The notes beneath the pieces are model-generated. The model did no database searches. It was not told where the DNA came from and was given only the letters and a program-made list of their open reading frames with translations. Made by a program: the position numbers and the translations under genes. A DNA stretch of 64,000 bases from Oceanicola sp. 502str15 (GTDB lineage: Bacteria; Pseudomonadota; Alphaproteobacteria; Rhodobacterales; Rhodobacteraceae): the NCBI RefSeq assembly GCF_024105635.1, contig NZ_WYDQ01000001.1, positions 2,542,001 to 2,606,000 of the forward strand. The letters run 5' to 3'. Position 1 is the first letter of the stretch. Each line of letters opens with the position of its first letter. This document shows, piece after piece, positions 1 through 9,601 of the stretch.

Positions 1-1011
1 CACCATGACTTCCACTTCCTGCGAGGTGGAGACGATCTTGCCGGGGTGCACGTTCTTCTTGGTCCAGCTCATCTCGGAGACGTGGACAAGACCTTCCACA
101 CCCGGCTCCAGCTCGACGAACGCACCGTAGTCGGTGATGTTGGTCACGCGGCCGGTGTGCACGGAGTCGAGCGGGAACTTGGCTTCCACCGAATCCCACG
201 GATCGTCCTGCAGCTGCTTCATGCCAAGGCTGATGCGGTGCGTCTCTTTGTTGATCTTGATGACCTGCACCTTGATCGTCTCGCCGATCGACAGGATCTC
301 GCTCGGGTGGTTCACCCGGCGCCAGGCCATGTCGGTCACGTGCAGCAGGCCGTCAACGCCGCCGAGGTCAACGAAGGCACCGTATTCGGTGATGTTCTTC
401 ACCACGCCGTCCACGGTCTGGCCTTCGGTCAGGTTGCCGATCACTTCGGCACGCTGCTCGGCGCGGGACTCCTCGAGGATCGCACGGCGCGACACAACGA
501 TGTTGCCCCGGCGACGGTCCATCTTCAGGATCTGGAACGGCTGCTTGAGGCCCATCAGCGGGCCGGCATCGCGCACCGGGCGCACATCGACCTGGGAGCC
601 GGGCAGGAAGGCCACGGCGCCGCCGAGATCGACGGTAAAGCCACCCTTGACGCGGCCGAAGATGGCGCCTTCAACGCGCTCTTCGTCGGCATAGGCCTTC
701 TCCAGACGGTCCCACGCCTCTTCGCGGCGGGCCTTGTCACGGGAGATGCTGGCCTCGCCCCGGGCGTTCTCGACGCGATCGAGGAACACCTCGACCTCAT
801 CGCCAACGGCAATCTCGGGAGCTTCGCCGGGGTTGGCAAATTCTTTCAGTTCAACGCGGCCTTCCATCTTGTAGCCGACGTCGATAATGGCCTGGCCCGC
901 TTCGATCGCGATAACCTTGCCTTTGACAACAGAGCCCTCGTCGGGCGTGTCAATTTCGAAGCTTTCAGACAGGAGGGCTTCGAATTCCTCCATCGTTGCG
1001 TTTTGAGCCAT
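1..1011 (-). CDS. rpsA: 30S ribosomal protein S1, N-terminal part (cut by window edge)
   Basis: Ribosomal protein S1 binds mRNA on the 30S subunit and helps initiation on structured or weak-SD messages. Reading leftward from the ATG at 1011 (MAQNATMEEFEALL) gives 337 residues without a stop, so the C-terminal part lies outside the window. Four S1/OB repeats can be followed, at about residues 26-93, 110-176, 200-266 and 284 to the end; the last two carry the typical ITEYGAFVDLGG and ITDYGAFVELEPG patterns. It is the most downstream gene of the minus-strand block containing aroA and cmk, a neighbourhood seen in many Proteobacteria, although here two unrelated genes sit between cmk and rpsA. Confidence 0.97.
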   Translation of the reverse strand, partial: MAQNATMEEFEALLSESFEIDTPDEGSVVKGKVIAIEAGQAIIDVGYKMEGRVELKEFANPGEAPEIAVGDEVEVFLDRVENARGEASISRDKARREEAWDRLEKAYADEERVEGAIFGRVKGGFTVDLGGAVAFLPGSQVDVRPVRDAGPLMGLKQPFQILKMDRRRGNIVVSRRAILEESRAEQRAEVIGNLTEGQTVDGVVKNITEYGAFVDLGGVDGLLHVTDMAWRRVNHPSEILSIGETIKVQVIKINKETHRISLGMKQLQDDPWDSVEAKFPLDSVHTGRVTNITDYGAFVELEPGVEGLVHVSEMSWTKKNVHPGKIVSTSQEVEVMV

Positions 1012-1253
1012 GTGGCGTTTCAATCCTTAGGTTTCGGTTTCTGGCCGTGCGGTTGTCTCCGCCGGTCTTGGGTTGGTCTCTGCCGTGCACTTTCGAAAAA
1101 CAAAATCAGGGCCGGACGGTCCCGACCCTGCCTGAGTTTTTCGTCAGCAGCTCTCACGGCGGCTTGACGAAGCGGCGTTTAGCCGCCCAGAGCCCGCTTT
1201 GCAAGGGGTTTCACCGCTTTTCGGCGGTGCCGCGCCGGCCTAATGTCGCGCTC

Positions 1254-2141
1254 ATGCGTGCCCTTCTCGCCCTCCCGCTCCTGCTCGCCGCCTGTGCCGC
1301 GCCCCCCACCCTTCCGGTGGGAGAGAGCCCGCTGGCCACCAATCCCGCCCGCAGCGCCCGCGCCGCAGAGGCGCCCCGCCTCACGGTGATGATCCCCGGC
1401 GCGCTCGCCTCGGTCGATATCTTCGCGCCCACCAACGGCTGGGCGGCGCGGGGCCATGCGCTGGCCTACTACCGCTTTCCCGGCATGGACGGGCTGGAGC
1501 TGGATCACCAGCTTTCCATCACCGCCGCGGCCGAGGAAATCGCCCGCTACGCCCGCCAGCACCCCGACAAGCAGCTTACCCTCGTGGGCTATTCCGCCGG
1601 CGGCGCCATCGCGCTCGAGGCCGCCGCCCTGCTGGCGCCGCGCCCGGTGACCGTGGCCGCTATCTCGCCCTCCCCCGAGCACGCGGGCGGGCTGCAAACC
1701 ATCCTGCGCGGCGCGGGCGACGTGATCTCCGCCGCCACCCGGGCCGGGAGCTTCACCCGCAAGGCCATCTGGGACGAGTACTGGAAAACCCTGCTCTATG
1801 GCCGGAACAACCGCGACAACCCGCGCTTTACCAACCAGATAGAGACCCTCTCCAAAGAGCACGCCCCCCGCATCGCGGACCCGAGCCCGGCGCTCGTGCG
1901 CGCCCATTCCTCCGGGCTGCGGCGTTGGGAGCTGTCGGAGGGGGCAGACCTCAGCCATGCCCGCATCGGCTTCTTCATCGGCATGGAAGACCCGGTGTTC
2001 TCCACCCGTCAGACCGACACCCTGCGCAGGCGGGCCGGCGGCGGGCGACTCATCGGCTTTGCCGATGACGGCCACCTGCTGCTGCTGACCCGCAAGAGCC
2101 TGTTCGATCACGTGCTGCGCTTCGTCGAGGCCGACGGCTAG
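1254..2141 (+). CDS. Lipoprotein alpha/beta hydrolase
   Basis: A 295-residue predicted hydrolase anchored to a membrane. The N-terminus is a lipoprotein signal (MRALLALPLLLAAC, lipobox Cys14). The nucleophile elbow is GYSAGG with Ser114; a late GMEDPVF Asp and DDGHLLLL His fit the rest of a Ser-Asp-His triad. The substrate cannot be told from sequence. I chose the ATG at 1254 because it puts the signal peptide at the N-terminus; an in-frame upstream extension to 996 would run into the rpsA start region. It diverges from rpsA and converges on the BLUF gene, so it is probably a single transcription unit inserted into the cmk-rpsA interval. Confidence 0.85.
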   Translation: MRALLALPLLLAACAAPPTLPVGESPLATNPARSARAAEAPRLTVMIPGALASVDIFAPTNGWAARGHALAYYRFPGMDGLELDHQLSITAAAEEIARYARQHPDKQLTLVGYSAGGAIALEAAALLAPRPVTVAAISPSPEHAGGLQTILRGAGDVISAATRAGSFTRKAIWDEYWKTLLYGRNNRDNPRFTNQIETLSKEHAPRIADPSPALVRAHSSGLRRWELSEGADLSHARIGFFIGMEDPVFSTRQTDTLRRRAGGGRLIGFADDGHLLLLTRKSLFDHVLRFVEADG

Positions 2142-2176
2142 CCGCAAGGCGGCCCGGCCGCCTCAGGCGCGCCCGC

Positions 2177-2671
2177 TTACAGCCCGCGCGCGGCCTTCAG
2201 CCGTTTCACCCAGGAATCCACCGGCTCCGAGGGCTTGCGGCCATAGGGCGAGCTGCCGCCCCATTCCGCTTCGGTGCGCGATTGCCCGATCATGGCGGTC
2301 CAGATCTCGCGGGCCTTGGCCGGCGGGATCATCGGGCGCTGGCCCTGCTCGTCGAGCGCAATGTCCAGCTCGTCCTCGGCCACGTAGTCGTAGCCCATCG
2401 CCCATTCGGCAAAGGGCGAAGGCGCATCGCCATCTTCCGAGATCAGCACTTCCACATCGCTGTGGCGCTCGTCGGCCTTGATCCGCTCCATCAGCGCCAG
2501 CACCACGTTGCGCGGCCCGTGCAGCGCCTGAAAGAACTGCCCCTGCCCGCGCCACAGAAAGCCGGTCAGCCCGGCGGCGGCGTTGAACTCAAGTGCCTTG
2601 AGCAGGATGTCGAGATCGGTCTCGCCAAATTCTTCGTCCCGAGCGATCGAACGATAGAGAAGTTGGTGCAT
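2177..2671 (-). CDS. BLUF-domain blue-light sensor (short, stand-alone)
   Basis: BLUF domains bind FAD and sense blue light through a Tyr/Gln/Asn hydrogen-bond network. This 164-residue protein has the family order: LLYRS with Tyr6, an Asn30 followed by AGLTGFL, and FFQAL with Gln48, then a conserved RIKADERHSDV stretch. Tyr, Asn and Gln are all present; the usual LEGP following the Gln is LHGP here. After the roughly 95-residue sensor only a short helical tail remains, with no EAL, GGDEF or cyclase domain, so output is presumably by protein-protein contact. A phased 11-bp repeat array lies about 195 bp upstream (2865-2902). Confidence 0.88.
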   Translation of the reverse strand: MHQLLYRSIARDEEFGETDLDILLKALEFNAAAGLTGFLWRGQGQFFQALHGPRNVVLALMERIKADERHSDVEVLISEDGDAPSPFAEWAMGYDYVAEDELDIALDEQGQRPMIPPAKAREIWTAMIGQSRTEAEWGGSSPYGRKPSEPVDSWVKRLKAARGL

Positions 2672-2853
2672 TCCAGTCGTGTCCTTGTGCAGTCCAGTGT
2701 CGTGTCGGCGCTGCCTGTCTCACAGCGGTAGCAGTCACATGTCAGGGGGTGCGCAAGACGCAGCGTTGATTGTTAACGATTTGCTAACACCACTCAAGCC
2801 CCCGGGTCGTCAAGGTTTTTTGCCATAAAGGGTTAATGGCGGGCTCGCTATGT

Positions 2854-2905
2854 CATTTCATGTATGCACGGGGTGTGTACGGGTTGTGCACGGGGTGTGA
2901 CACGG
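2854..2905 (-). repeat. Phased 11-bp triple repeat upstream of BLUF gene
   Basis: On the plus strand three 11-mers abut without spacers: TGCACGGGGTG (2865-2875), TGTACGGGTTG (2876-2886) and TGCACGGGGTG (2887-2897), followed by TGACA. Read toward the BLUF gene this is TGTCA followed by three CACCCCGTGCA-like units. The same architecture, same length and same orientation relative to the downstream gene occurs at 23614-23651 before the alcohol dehydrogenase. A period of one helical turn suggests cooperative binding of a regulator to one DNA face; the protein is unknown. Confidence 0.6.
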
Positions 2906-2955
2906 CGGATTCCCGCCGATCGTTTTGCGCAACACTTCCGTTAACCACGTGTTTT

Positions 2956-3567
2956 CTACTGCAATTTCAAACGGATGTGCACCACGGCCCGGTCAAGCGC
3001 CTCCGCGATGCTCAGGTCGGTGGTGTCCAGCAGCATTGCGTCTTCCGCCGCAATCATCGGCGCCGTGTCGCGGCTCGCATCCCGCGCATCCCGCGCCTTC
3101 ACATCGGCCAGAACCTGCGCCCGCGTCACCTCGTGGCCCTTGCCGTCCAGCTCCAGAAAGCGCCTTTCCGCGCGCGCTTCGGCGCTGGCGGTGACAAAGA
3201 GCTTCACCTCCGCCCCGGGGCAGATCACCGTGCCGATGTCGCGCCCGTCCAGCACTGCGCCGCCCTCGCGGCGGGCAAAATTACGCTGAAATTCCAGCAG
3301 CTTCGCCCGCACCTCCGGCACCGCCGCCACCCGGCTTGCGGCCTGGGCCACCTCCGAGGTGCGCAGCGCGTCTTCCGGGGTCAGATCGTCCGGGGTCAGC
3401 GCCGCCGCCGCCTCCACCGGGTCGGCCCCGGCCAGCACCCGCGCCCCCACCGCGCGGTAGAGCAGCCCGGTATCAAGATGTGCGAGGCCAAACTCCCTGG
3501 CGACCGCCTTCGAGATTGTCCCCTTCCCCGCCGCCGCGGGCCCGTCGATGGCCACCGTGAATTTCAT
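2956..3567 (-). CDS. cmk: Cytidylate kinase
   Basis: Phosphorylates CMP and dCMP with ATP. The 203-residue protein starts [17 protein letters not shown], with the P-loop GPAAAGKG at residues 8-15, and carries the characteristic [23 protein letters not shown] and a late [10 protein letters not shown] stretch of bacterial Cmk. I chose the ATG at 3567 rather than the in-frame ATG 12 bases further out because it matches the family N-terminus. It lies 74 bp downstream of the GFA-like gene, in the aroA-cmk order common in Proteobacteria. Confidence 0.97.
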   Translation of the reverse strand: MKFTVAIDGPAAAGKGTISKAVAREFGLAHLDTGLLYRAVGARVLAGADPVEAAAALTPDDLTPEDALRTSEVAQAASRVAAVPEVRAKLLEFQRNFARREGGAVLDGRDIGTVICPGAEVKLFVTASAEARAERRFLELDGKGHEVTRAQVLADVKARDARDASRDTAPMIAAEDAMLLDTTDLSIAEALDRAVVHIRLKLQ

Positions 3568-3641
3568 CGCTCGCCTCATCTGTGCATAGGCCGGCCGTGC
3601 GCCCGGTTAACCTCTTGCTTACCCTGCCGCAGGCAGGCCGC

Positions 3642-4046
3642 TCAATCCACCCGCGTCGTCAAGGCCGGGTCATTGCCCTCAACCTGCCGCGAACCCTCTG
3701 GGATTTCATAGTAATCCCCCTTGTCCGCGCAGAAGATATGGCCCTTGGTCGCAAGCCCCGTCGGCCCCTCCAGCGTGCCCGCCATGATCGAGGTATTGGC
3801 CCCCGCCCCATCCCAGAACAACTGGCTCCCGCAGTTCGGGCAAAACCCGCGTCGCGCCTCTTCGGAGGATTGAAACCACCGGACTTCCCCCGTGATTTCA
3901 AGCCCTTCGCGCGGCACCGAGGTGGCCGAAACATAGTGCCCGGAGGCCTTGCGGCACTGGCTGCAATGGCAGGCAATCACCGGCCGCCATGGCCCCTCGG
4001 AGGCGTATGTCACCGCCCCGCAAAGGCACCCGCCCGTCAGCCTCAT
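3642..4046 (-). CDS. GFA/CENP-V family zinc-binding protein
   Basis: A 134-residue protein with the cysteine layout of the glutathione-dependent formaldehyde-activating (GFA) family: [10 protein letters not shown] near the N-terminus, [11 protein letters not shown] about 20 residues on, and [11 protein letters not shown] later, which would bind two zinc ions. Most family members are uncharacterised, so no substrate is claimed. Its start overlaps the aroA stop by 4 nt (ATGA), implying translational coupling in the aroA-cmk operon, but no shikimate-pathway role is known for the family. Confidence 0.88.
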   Translation of the reverse strand: MRLTGGCLCGAVTYASEGPWRPVIACHCSQCRKASGHYVSATSVPREGLEITGEVRWFQSSEEARRGFCPNCGSQLFWDGAGANTSIMAGTLEGPTGLATKGHIFCADKGDYYEIPEGSRQVEGNDPALTTRVD

Positions 4047-5395
4047 GCCCCGGCCTTCTCCAGCTTCGCACCCAGCCCGCCCATGAGGTCCATGAAGATC
4101 GGGAAGGAGGTCGCGATCGGCCCCGCGTCATCCACGCCCACAGGCTCTTGCGCCGCCATCCCGCAGATCAGGAAGCTCATCGCAATCCGGTGATCCAACC
4201 GCGCCTCCGCCGTCGCGCCGCCCTTCACGCCCTCGGGCCCCAAGCCTTTGACCGCAAACCAGTCTTCGCCCTCGTCGATCTCCACGCCGCAGGCCCTGAG
4301 GCCCACCGCCATGGCGTCGATCCGGTCGCTCTCCTTCACCCGCAGTTCCTTCACGCCCGGGCATCTCGTGACCCCCTGCGCAAAGCTGGCCACCACCGAG
4401 AGCACCGGATATTCGTCGATCATCGAGGCCGCCCGCTCTGCCGGCACCTCTATCCCCTTCATATCCGGCGAGAATTTCGCGCGCAGGTCGGCAACAGGCT
4501 CGCCCCCCTCCTCGCGCTCGTTCTCGTAGGTCAGGTCAGCGCCCATCTCGCGCAGCGTGGCAAACAGCCCCGCGCGGGTGGGGTTCAGCCCGATCCCCGG
4601 CACCAGCACATCGCTGCCCGGCACGATCAGCGCCGCGCAGACCGGGAAGGCCGCCGAGGACGGATCACGCGGCACCGCAATCACCTGCGGCTTCAATTCC
4701 GGCTGCCCCGTCAAGGAGATGACCCGCCCCTCCGCGGTGTCTTCCACGCGCACCTCCGCGCCGAACCCGGCCAGCATCCGCTCGGTATGGTCCCGTGTCG
4801 CCTCGCGCTCGGTCACCACCGTCACACCCGGCGCATTCAGCCCCGCCAGCAGCACCGCCGATTTCACCTGCGCCGAGGGCACCGGCGTGGTGTAGCTGAC
4901 CGGCACCGGGCTCTCGGCCCCTACCATCGTCAGCGGCAGCCGCCCGCCGGATTTGCCGTAAGAGGCTGTTCCAAAAAGCGAAAGCGGCTCCGTCACCCGC
5001 CCCATCGGGCGCGAGCGCAGGCTTGCATCGCCGGTGAAGGTCACGCTGAACGGATGGGTCGCCACGGCCCCCATGATGAGCCGCACCCCGGTGCCCGAGT
5101 TGCCGCAGTCGATCACGTCTTCCGGCTCGCCAAACCCGCCCACGCCAACCCCGTGCACCGACCACTCGCCCGGCCCGTGCTGCACCACCTCCGCGCCCAG
5201 CGCCCGCATCGCCTTGGCGGTGTCGAGCACGTCCTCGCCTTCCAGCAGGCCGGTGATCTTGGTCTCGCCCACGGCCATCGCGCCGAGGATCAGCGAGCGA
5301 TGCGAGATCGACTTGTCGCCGGGCACCTCCGCCACGCCCTTCAGCGGGTCGGCCTTGCGGGAGGTCATCGGGATCGGTGTGCCGTGAGACGACAT
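4043..5395 (-). CDS. aroA: 3-phosphoshikimate 1-carboxyvinyltransferase (EPSP synthase, class II)
   Basis: Joins shikimate-3-phosphate and PEP in aromatic amino acid synthesis. The 450-residue protein has [10 protein letters not shown] near the N-terminus, [55 protein letters not shown] and LRVKESDR, with the closest remembered match being CP4-type class II enzymes rather than E. coli AroA. In the PEP-site loop the sequence is GNSGTGVR: the residue corresponding by eye to CP4 Ala100 (E. coli Gly96) is Gly, the form usually linked to glyphosate sensitivity. The gene runs into the GFA-like gene with a 4-nt overlap. Confidence 0.97.
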   Translation of the reverse strand: MSSHGTPIPMTSRKADPLKGVAEVPGDKSISHRSLILGAMAVGETKITGLLEGEDVLDTAKAMRALGAEVVQHGPGEWSVHGVGVGGFGEPEDVIDCGNSGTGVRLIMGAVATHPFSVTFTGDASLRSRPMGRVTEPLSLFGTASYGKSGGRLPLTMVGAESPVPVSYTTPVPSAQVKSAVLLAGLNAPGVTVVTEREATRDHTERMLAGFGAEVRVEDTAEGRVISLTGQPELKPQVIAVPRDPSSAAFPVCAALIVPGSDVLVPGIGLNPTRAGLFATLREMGADLTYENEREEGGEPVADLRAKFSPDMKGIEVPAERAASMIDEYPVLSVVASFAQGVTRCPGVKELRVKESDRIDAMAVGLRACGVEIDEGEDWFAVKGLGPEGVKGGATAEARLDHRIAMSFLICGMAAQEPVGVDDAGPIATSFPIFMDLMGGLGAKLEKAGA

Positions 5396-5447
5396 GGGGC
5401 GGGCTCCTCGTGGTTTCCGGCCCCGAATAGCCGCTTTCCGGGGCGGC

Positions 5448-6170
5448 TTAAACCCTGCGGAAGGTCAGATAATGCGGGGTGCGGTCCTCGCGGAGCGCCT
5501 TCTGCTCGTAGCGGGTGCTGATCCAGTCGCCCCAGGGCTTGCGCCAGTCTTCCGGCCCCTCGGCCAGCCACTCGAACCCGTGGCGCGGCACCTGCTCCAG
5601 CGTCTGGCGCACGTAGTCCGGAATATCCGTCGCCACCCGAAAGATCGCGCCCTTCTTCAGCACCTTCGCCAGCGGCTCCAGATGCTCGGGCGTCACGAAC
5701 CGGCGGCGGTGGTGGCGCTTCTTGGGCCATGGGTCGGGGTAGAGCAGGAAGGCGCGGCTCACCGAACCCTCGGGCAGCACATCGAAGAGATTGCGCGCAT
5801 CGCCGGGATAGACGGCGAGGTTCTCCACCCCGGCCTTGCGGATCTTGCCCAGCAGCATCGCCACGCCGTTGATGTAGGGCTCCGCGCCGATGATCCCCAC
5901 GCCGGGGTTCTGCGCTGCCTGATGCACCAGATGCTCGCCGCCGCCAAAGCCGATTTCGAGCCAAAGATCCTTGCCGCCAAACAGCGCCTCAGGGTCCAGC
6001 GGCTGGCGCTCGGGGTTGTCCTCCCAGTCGACCTTGCCCGGCGAGAGCGCCGCAAGGTCTTCGTCCAGGTAGGCCTCCTGGCTCGCCCGCAGGCCCTTGC
6101 CCTTGAAGCGGCCATAGAAGTTGCGCCACGGGGCGCCGCTGCGGTGTTTGTCTGGGTGGTTCTCGCTCAT
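5448..6170 (-). CDS. trmB: tRNA (guanine-N7)-methyltransferase
   Basis: Makes m7G46 in the tRNA variable loop using SAM. The 240-residue protein has the SAM-site motif [13 protein letters not shown], then [14 protein letters not shown], and the TrmB signature [19 protein letters not shown] chose the ATG at 6170 ([11 protein letters not shown]); longer in-frame extensions upstream look like non-coding sequence and overlap the next gene. It is 52 bp upstream of aroA on the same strand. Confidence 0.96.
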   Translation of the reverse strand: MSENHPDKHRSGAPWRNFYGRFKGKGLRASQEAYLDEDLAALSPGKVDWEDNPERQPLDPEALFGGKDLWLEIGFGGGEHLVHQAAQNPGVGIIGAEPYINGVAMLLGKIRKAGVENLAVYPGDARNLFDVLPEGSVSRAFLLYPDPWPKKRHHRRRFVTPEHLEPLAKVLKKGAIFRVATDIPDYVRQTLEQVPRHGFEWLAEGPEDWRKPWGDWISTRYEQKALREDRTPHYLTFRRV

Positions 6171-6213
6171 GGGGCGGCGATGTAGCGCCCCGCCGCGGCC
6201 CGCGCAACCGGAG

Positions 6214-6537
6214 TCAGTTGAACTCCGCCTCGTCGTGCTCCTGCCGGGTGATCTCGCGGATGCCCTCGTACGGGGTGCCCGCCACCGCGTTGCGGATGAT
6301 CTCTTCGGCCATGTCAAAGTCGGCCACGTCGAAGCCAAAGTTCACCTCCGGCTCGCCGGTGGCCTCGCAGGAGCCAATCTCGGCCCCCGCCCATTCGCCC
6401 GCCCGCGCCTCGATCAGCGCGTTCTCGATCAGCTCCATCGCGGCGTTGCGAAAATCAAGCGCGCCGTCCCAATCGCCGGGGTAATGGCCGGGGATGCGGT
6501 TGACGTTGTAAAAGATTTCGACCGACTTGATCGCCAT
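6214..6537 (-). CDS. Conserved-looking hypothetical protein, 107 aa
   Basis: Small acidic protein starting MAIKSVEIFYNVNRIPGHY, with no signal peptide, membrane segment or Cys. The start is supported by GGAGGGC five bases before the ATG. Composition and third-position GC match the neighbours, and the ORF sits cleanly between metK and trmB on the same strand. I do not recognise the family; an FDVADFDMAEEIIRNAVAGT segment suggests an alpha/beta fold. A possible -10 (TAGAAT) lies around 6559-6564 on the minus strand. Confidence 0.75.
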   Translation of the reverse strand: MAIKSVEIFYNVNRIPGHYPGDWDGALDFRNAAMELIENALIEARAGEWAGAEIGSCEATGEPEVNFGFDVADFDMAEEIIRNAVAGTPYEGIREITRQEHDEAEFN

Positions 6538-6723
6538 GCCAAGCCCTCCATGCCTTTCATTCTAAAAGGAAAGCATGAAAATTCGGCTAATCTTCGGCAT
6601 TTTCGGAGCAGGGGAGAAAATGCCGCCCGAATGCGACCTATCGGGCACAGGCTTTCCCGAGACCGCGAAGCGCGCCAGCGCAGCCTCGCAGCCCCACGTG
6701 TCGGCAAATCGGTGACGAACGCG

Positions 6724-6760
6724 CCAAGAGCCTTCCCCCCCCTTGGGCGGAAGGCTCTTG
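6724..6760 (-). terminator. Hairpin downstream of metK
   Basis: A perfect 12-bp inverted repeat, CAAGAGCCTTCC / GGAAGGCTCTTG, encloses a 13-nt loop, 39 bp past the metK stop. There is no clear U-run after it on the minus strand, so it may be a 3' stabilising or Rho-assisted hairpin rather than a canonical intrinsic terminator. Confidence 0.5.
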
Positions 6761-6798
6761 CAGACCGGGCATCGCGCCCTATCCCTCAATGGATGCCG

Positions 6799-7968
6799 TC
6801 AGAGCGCCGCCTTCAGCGCATCCGCCAGGTCGGTCTTCTCCCAGGAAAAGCCGCCATCGGCATCCGGCGACCGGCCAAAGTGGCCATAGGCCGCCGTGCG
6901 CTGAAAGATCGGCTTGTTCATCGCCAGATGGGTGCGGATGCCGCGCGGGGTGAGGTCCATCGCCTTGGCCACCGCCTTCTCGATCTGCGCCTCGGGCACT
7001 TCGCCGGTGCCGTGGGTGTCCACGTAGATCGACAGCGGCTTGCTGACCCCGATCGCGTAGGAAAGCTGGAGCGTGCAGCGCCTGGCCAGCCCTGCGGCAA
7101 CCACGTTCTTGGCCAGGTAGCGGGCCGCATAGGCCGCCGAACGGTCCACCTTGGTCGGATCTTTCCCCGAAAAGGCACCGCCGCCATGAGGGGCCGCGCC
7201 GCCGTAGGTGTCCACGATGATCTTGCGGCCTGTCAGGCCCGCGTCGCCATCAGGCCCGCCGATCACGAACTTGCCGGTCGGGTTGATCCACCACTCGGTC
7301 GCATCCGTCAGCCAGCCCTCGGGCAGAATGCCGCGAATGTAGGGCTCCACGATGGCGCGCACGTCAGCGGAGGACAGCGCCGGGTCGAGGTGCTGGGTCG
7401 AGAGCACCAGCGAGGTCGCCTCCACCGGCTTGCCGCCCTCGTAGCGCAGGCTGAGCTGGCTCTTCATGTCGGGGCCGAGCTTGGGCTCGGTGCCGTTCTT
7501 GCGCACTTCTGCGAGCTTCTTCAGGATCGCGTGGGCATAGTGGATCGGCGCCGGCATCAGCTCTTCGGTCTCGTCGACTGCATAGCCGAACATGATCCCC
7601 TGATCGCCCGCGCCCTCGTCCTTGTTTCCGCTGGCATCCACGCCCTGGGCGATATCGGCCGATTGCGCGTGCAGGTAGTTGTCGACCTTGATGTTGGCCC
7701 AGTGAAAGCCCTGCTGCTCGTAGCCGATGTCCTTCACGCAATCGCGGGCAATTTCCTCGACCCGGCGGATCACCGTGCCGGGGCCGCGCACTTCGCCGCC
7801 GATGACAACGCGGTCGGTGGTGGCAAAGGTTTCGCAGGCAACCCGGCTTTCGGGATCTTCGGCGAGGAAGGCATCGAGAACGGCATCCGAAATCCGGTCG
7901 CAGACCTTGTCGGGGTGGCCCTCGGAAACGGATTCCGAGGTGAACGTGTATTCAGAACGAGACGACAT
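6799..7968 (-). CDS. metK: S-adenosylmethionine synthetase
   Basis: Makes SAM from methionine and ATP. The 389-residue protein starts [21 protein letters not shown], has GIMFGYA, the [16 protein letters not shown] loop and the usual ~385-390 length. I chose the ATG at 7968 because it matches the family N-terminus and because the longer in-frame extension would cover the SAM/SAH riboswitch. GGAG, part of the riboswitch pseudoknot, lies 11 nt upstream and is the ribosome-binding site, so expression is predicted to fall when SAM is abundant. Confidence 0.97.
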   Translation of the reverse strand: MSSRSEYTFTSESVSEGHPDKVCDRISDAVLDAFLAEDPESRVACETFATTDRVVIGGEVRGPGTVIRRVEEIARDCVKDIGYEQQGFHWANIKVDNYLHAQSADIAQGVDASGNKDEGAGDQGIMFGYAVDETEELMPAPIHYAHAILKKLAEVRKNGTEPKLGPDMKSQLSLRYEGGKPVEATSLVLSTQHLDPALSSADVRAIVEPYIRGILPEGWLTDATEWWINPTGKFVIGGPDGDAGLTGRKIIVDTYGGAAPHGGGAFSGKDPTKVDRSAAYAARYLAKNVVAAGLARRCTLQLSYAIGVSKPLSIYVDTHGTGEVPEAQIEKAVAKAMDLTPRGIRTHLAMNKPIFQRTAAYGHFGRSPDADGGFSWEKTDLADALKAAL

Positions 7969-7975
7969 GTGGGGT

Positions 7976-8024
7976 AGTGCTCCATTGGAAATTGACCGCC
8001 ACGCCAGGAAGCCGTTGTGGCAGC
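7976..8024 (-). promoter_or_regulatory. SAM/SAH riboswitch upstream of metK
   Basis: In the 70-bp lnt-metK gap the minus strand reads GCCAC (8021-8017), a loop containing AACGGCTTCCTGGC, then GTGGC (8002-7998), forming a 5-bp stem, followed by a linker and AATGGAGCA. The loop GCTTCC can pair with GGAGC, closing an H-type pseudoknot that sequesters the metK Shine-Dalgarno GGAG. This matches, from memory, the conserved core and the metK location of the SAM/SAH riboswitch class of Rhodobacterales. It should act on translation. Confidence 0.9.
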
Positions 8025-8038
8025 AGACAGGCTCGGTG

Positions 8039-9601
8039 CTATTCGCTCGGGCCGGTCGGGTCAACCGGCTTGGATGCCGCACGGGCAACACAGAGTACGG
8101 TGCCTGCAAGAAGCAGCAACACCAGCATCCCCCAGTCGCCCCAGATCCGATAGGGCGGCGTTGCGACCAGCCGCGGCGGCAGCGCCACGTCGAGATAGCC
8201 CGCCTCACCCAGCGGCAGGCTGTCGAGCACCCGGCCCTGCGCGTCGATCACCGCCGAAACTCCCGTATTGGCCGCCCGCAGCACCGGAACCCCCTGCTCC
8301 ACGGCCCTCAGCCGCGCCTGCGCGAGGTGCTGATAGGGCCCCGAGATCCGCCCGAACCACGCATCATTGGTGATATGCAGGATCCATCCCGGGCGCGGGG
8401 CGGCAATGATCTCCTCGGCAAAGATCGCCTCATAGCAGATCAGCGGCAGCACCTGTCCGAGCCCCTCGCCAAGGTCGATCAGCCGCAGCCCGTTGCCCGG
8501 CACAAAGCCCGACATCGCCGATTCCGCAATGCCGCCCGGCATCCAGCTTCCCAGCCACCGCGCACCGGGCATGTACTCGCCGAAGGGCACGAGGTGCGAC
8601 TTGTTGTAATAGCCCGTCACATCGGCCCCGGGGGTGATGACGGCCAGCGAGTTGCGCGCCGCCGTGCCCTCCCGGCGCTGCAACCCCACAACCACCGTCG
8701 CCCCCTGCGCCGCATCAGCGACCACCTGCGCGGTGCCGTTGCCGGGCGCCAGCAGATAGGCCAGCGAGGTCTCGGGCCAAACCACGAGGTCGGGCATCGG
8801 CCCCTCGGGCGGCTCGGCACTCAGCGCCAGCGAACGCTCGAAGAAGACCGGAATCATCTCTTCCTGCCACTTCAGGTGCTGCGCCGCATTGGGCTGCACC
8901 AGCCGCACCGTCGCGGGCGCGCGGCTCTCCACCTCCTGCCCCAGGCGCCACAGCCCGTAGGGCACCGGCACCGCCAGCACGGCCAGGGCCGCCAGCACGC
9001 CCAGCGCCGCCCGGCGGGTGCCGAACACCACCGGAATAGCGGCAACCAGGGTGGTGAACAGCGTCAACAGATGCGGCCCGCCCAGTGCCGCAAGATGCAT
9101 CTGCGGATGCCCCACCCAGATGTGCCCGATCAGCGCCCATGGAAAGCCCGTCCACAAATGCGACCTCAGCATTTCCACCGCCGCCAGCAGCACGGCGCCC
9201 CAGAGCGCCCGCTGCACCCTGCCCCGGCCGAACCACGCGGCCAGGCCGAAGGCCATGGCCCAGAACAGCGCAAACCCGCCGGCATGGGCCGCCAGCGCGA
9301 TCGGCGCCAGAAAGCCATGCCGCCACGGATCCACGAAAAACGGCTCGACGATCCAGAACATCGTCGACACCACGTAGCCCGCGCCCATGGCCCAGCCGCG
9401 CCACGCGGCGGCTCTCGGGGCGGGCACCAGCGCAAACAGCGCAAAGCCCAGTGCCAGCGCGGCAACCGCAAGCCAGACAAGGCCCAAGGGCGCCTGCCCC
9501 GTGCCCACGACCGCCCCCAGCAGGGCAAACAGGCCAAAGCTCGACCACCGCCCCGCCAGCCACCCGGCCATCCGCTCTGTCAGATCACTCTTCGCCGGCA
9601 C
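8039..9601 (-). CDS. lnt: Apolipoprotein N-acyltransferase
   Basis: Adds the third acyl chain to lipoproteins in the inner membrane. The 520-residue protein has several N-terminal hydrophobic segments followed by a nitrilase-type domain with the expected catalytic residues: Glu in [10 protein letters not shown], Lys in [16 protein letters not shown] and Cys in LICYEAIF. The start is a GTG at 9601 with AGGA six bases upstream and a 17-nt overlap with corC; an ATG at 9571 is the alternative. The corC-lnt pairing is typical of Proteobacteria. Confidence 0.97.
   Translation of the reverse strand: MPAKSDLTERMAGWLAGRWSSFGLFALLGAVVGTGQAPLGLVWLAVAALALGFALFALVPAPRAAAWRGWAMGAGYVVSTMFWIVEPFFVDPWRHGFLAPIALAAHAGGFALFWAMAFGLAAWFGRGRVQRALWGAVLLAAVEMLRSHLWTGFPWALIGHIWVGHPQMHLAALGGPHLLTLFTTLVAAIPVVFGTRRAALGVLAALAVLAVPVPYGLWRLGQEVESRAPATVRLVQPNAAQHLKWQEEMIPVFFERSLALSAEPPEGPMPDLVVWPETSLAYLLAPGNGTAQVVADAAQGATVVVGLQRREGTAARNSLAVITPGADVTGYYNKSHLVPFGEYMPGARWLGSWMPGGIAESAMSGFVPGNGLRLIDLGEGLGQVLPLICYEAIFAEEIIAAPRPGWILHITNDAWFGRISGPYQHLAQARLRAVEQGVPVLRAANTGVSAVIDAQGRVLDSLPLGEAGYLDVALPPRLVATPPYRIWGDWGMLVLLLLAGTVLCVARAASKPVDPTGPSE

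Noticed and set aside
1106..1130. CAGGG/CCCTG hairpin in the rpsA leader as an autoregulatory S1 site
   Set aside because: Short imperfect stem, no resemblance to a described rpsA leader that I can verify by eye.
5150..5160. CCCCGTGCACC inside aroA as a third phased-repeat site
   Set aside because: Single unit in coding sequence without neighbouring 11-bp copies or the TGTCA cap.
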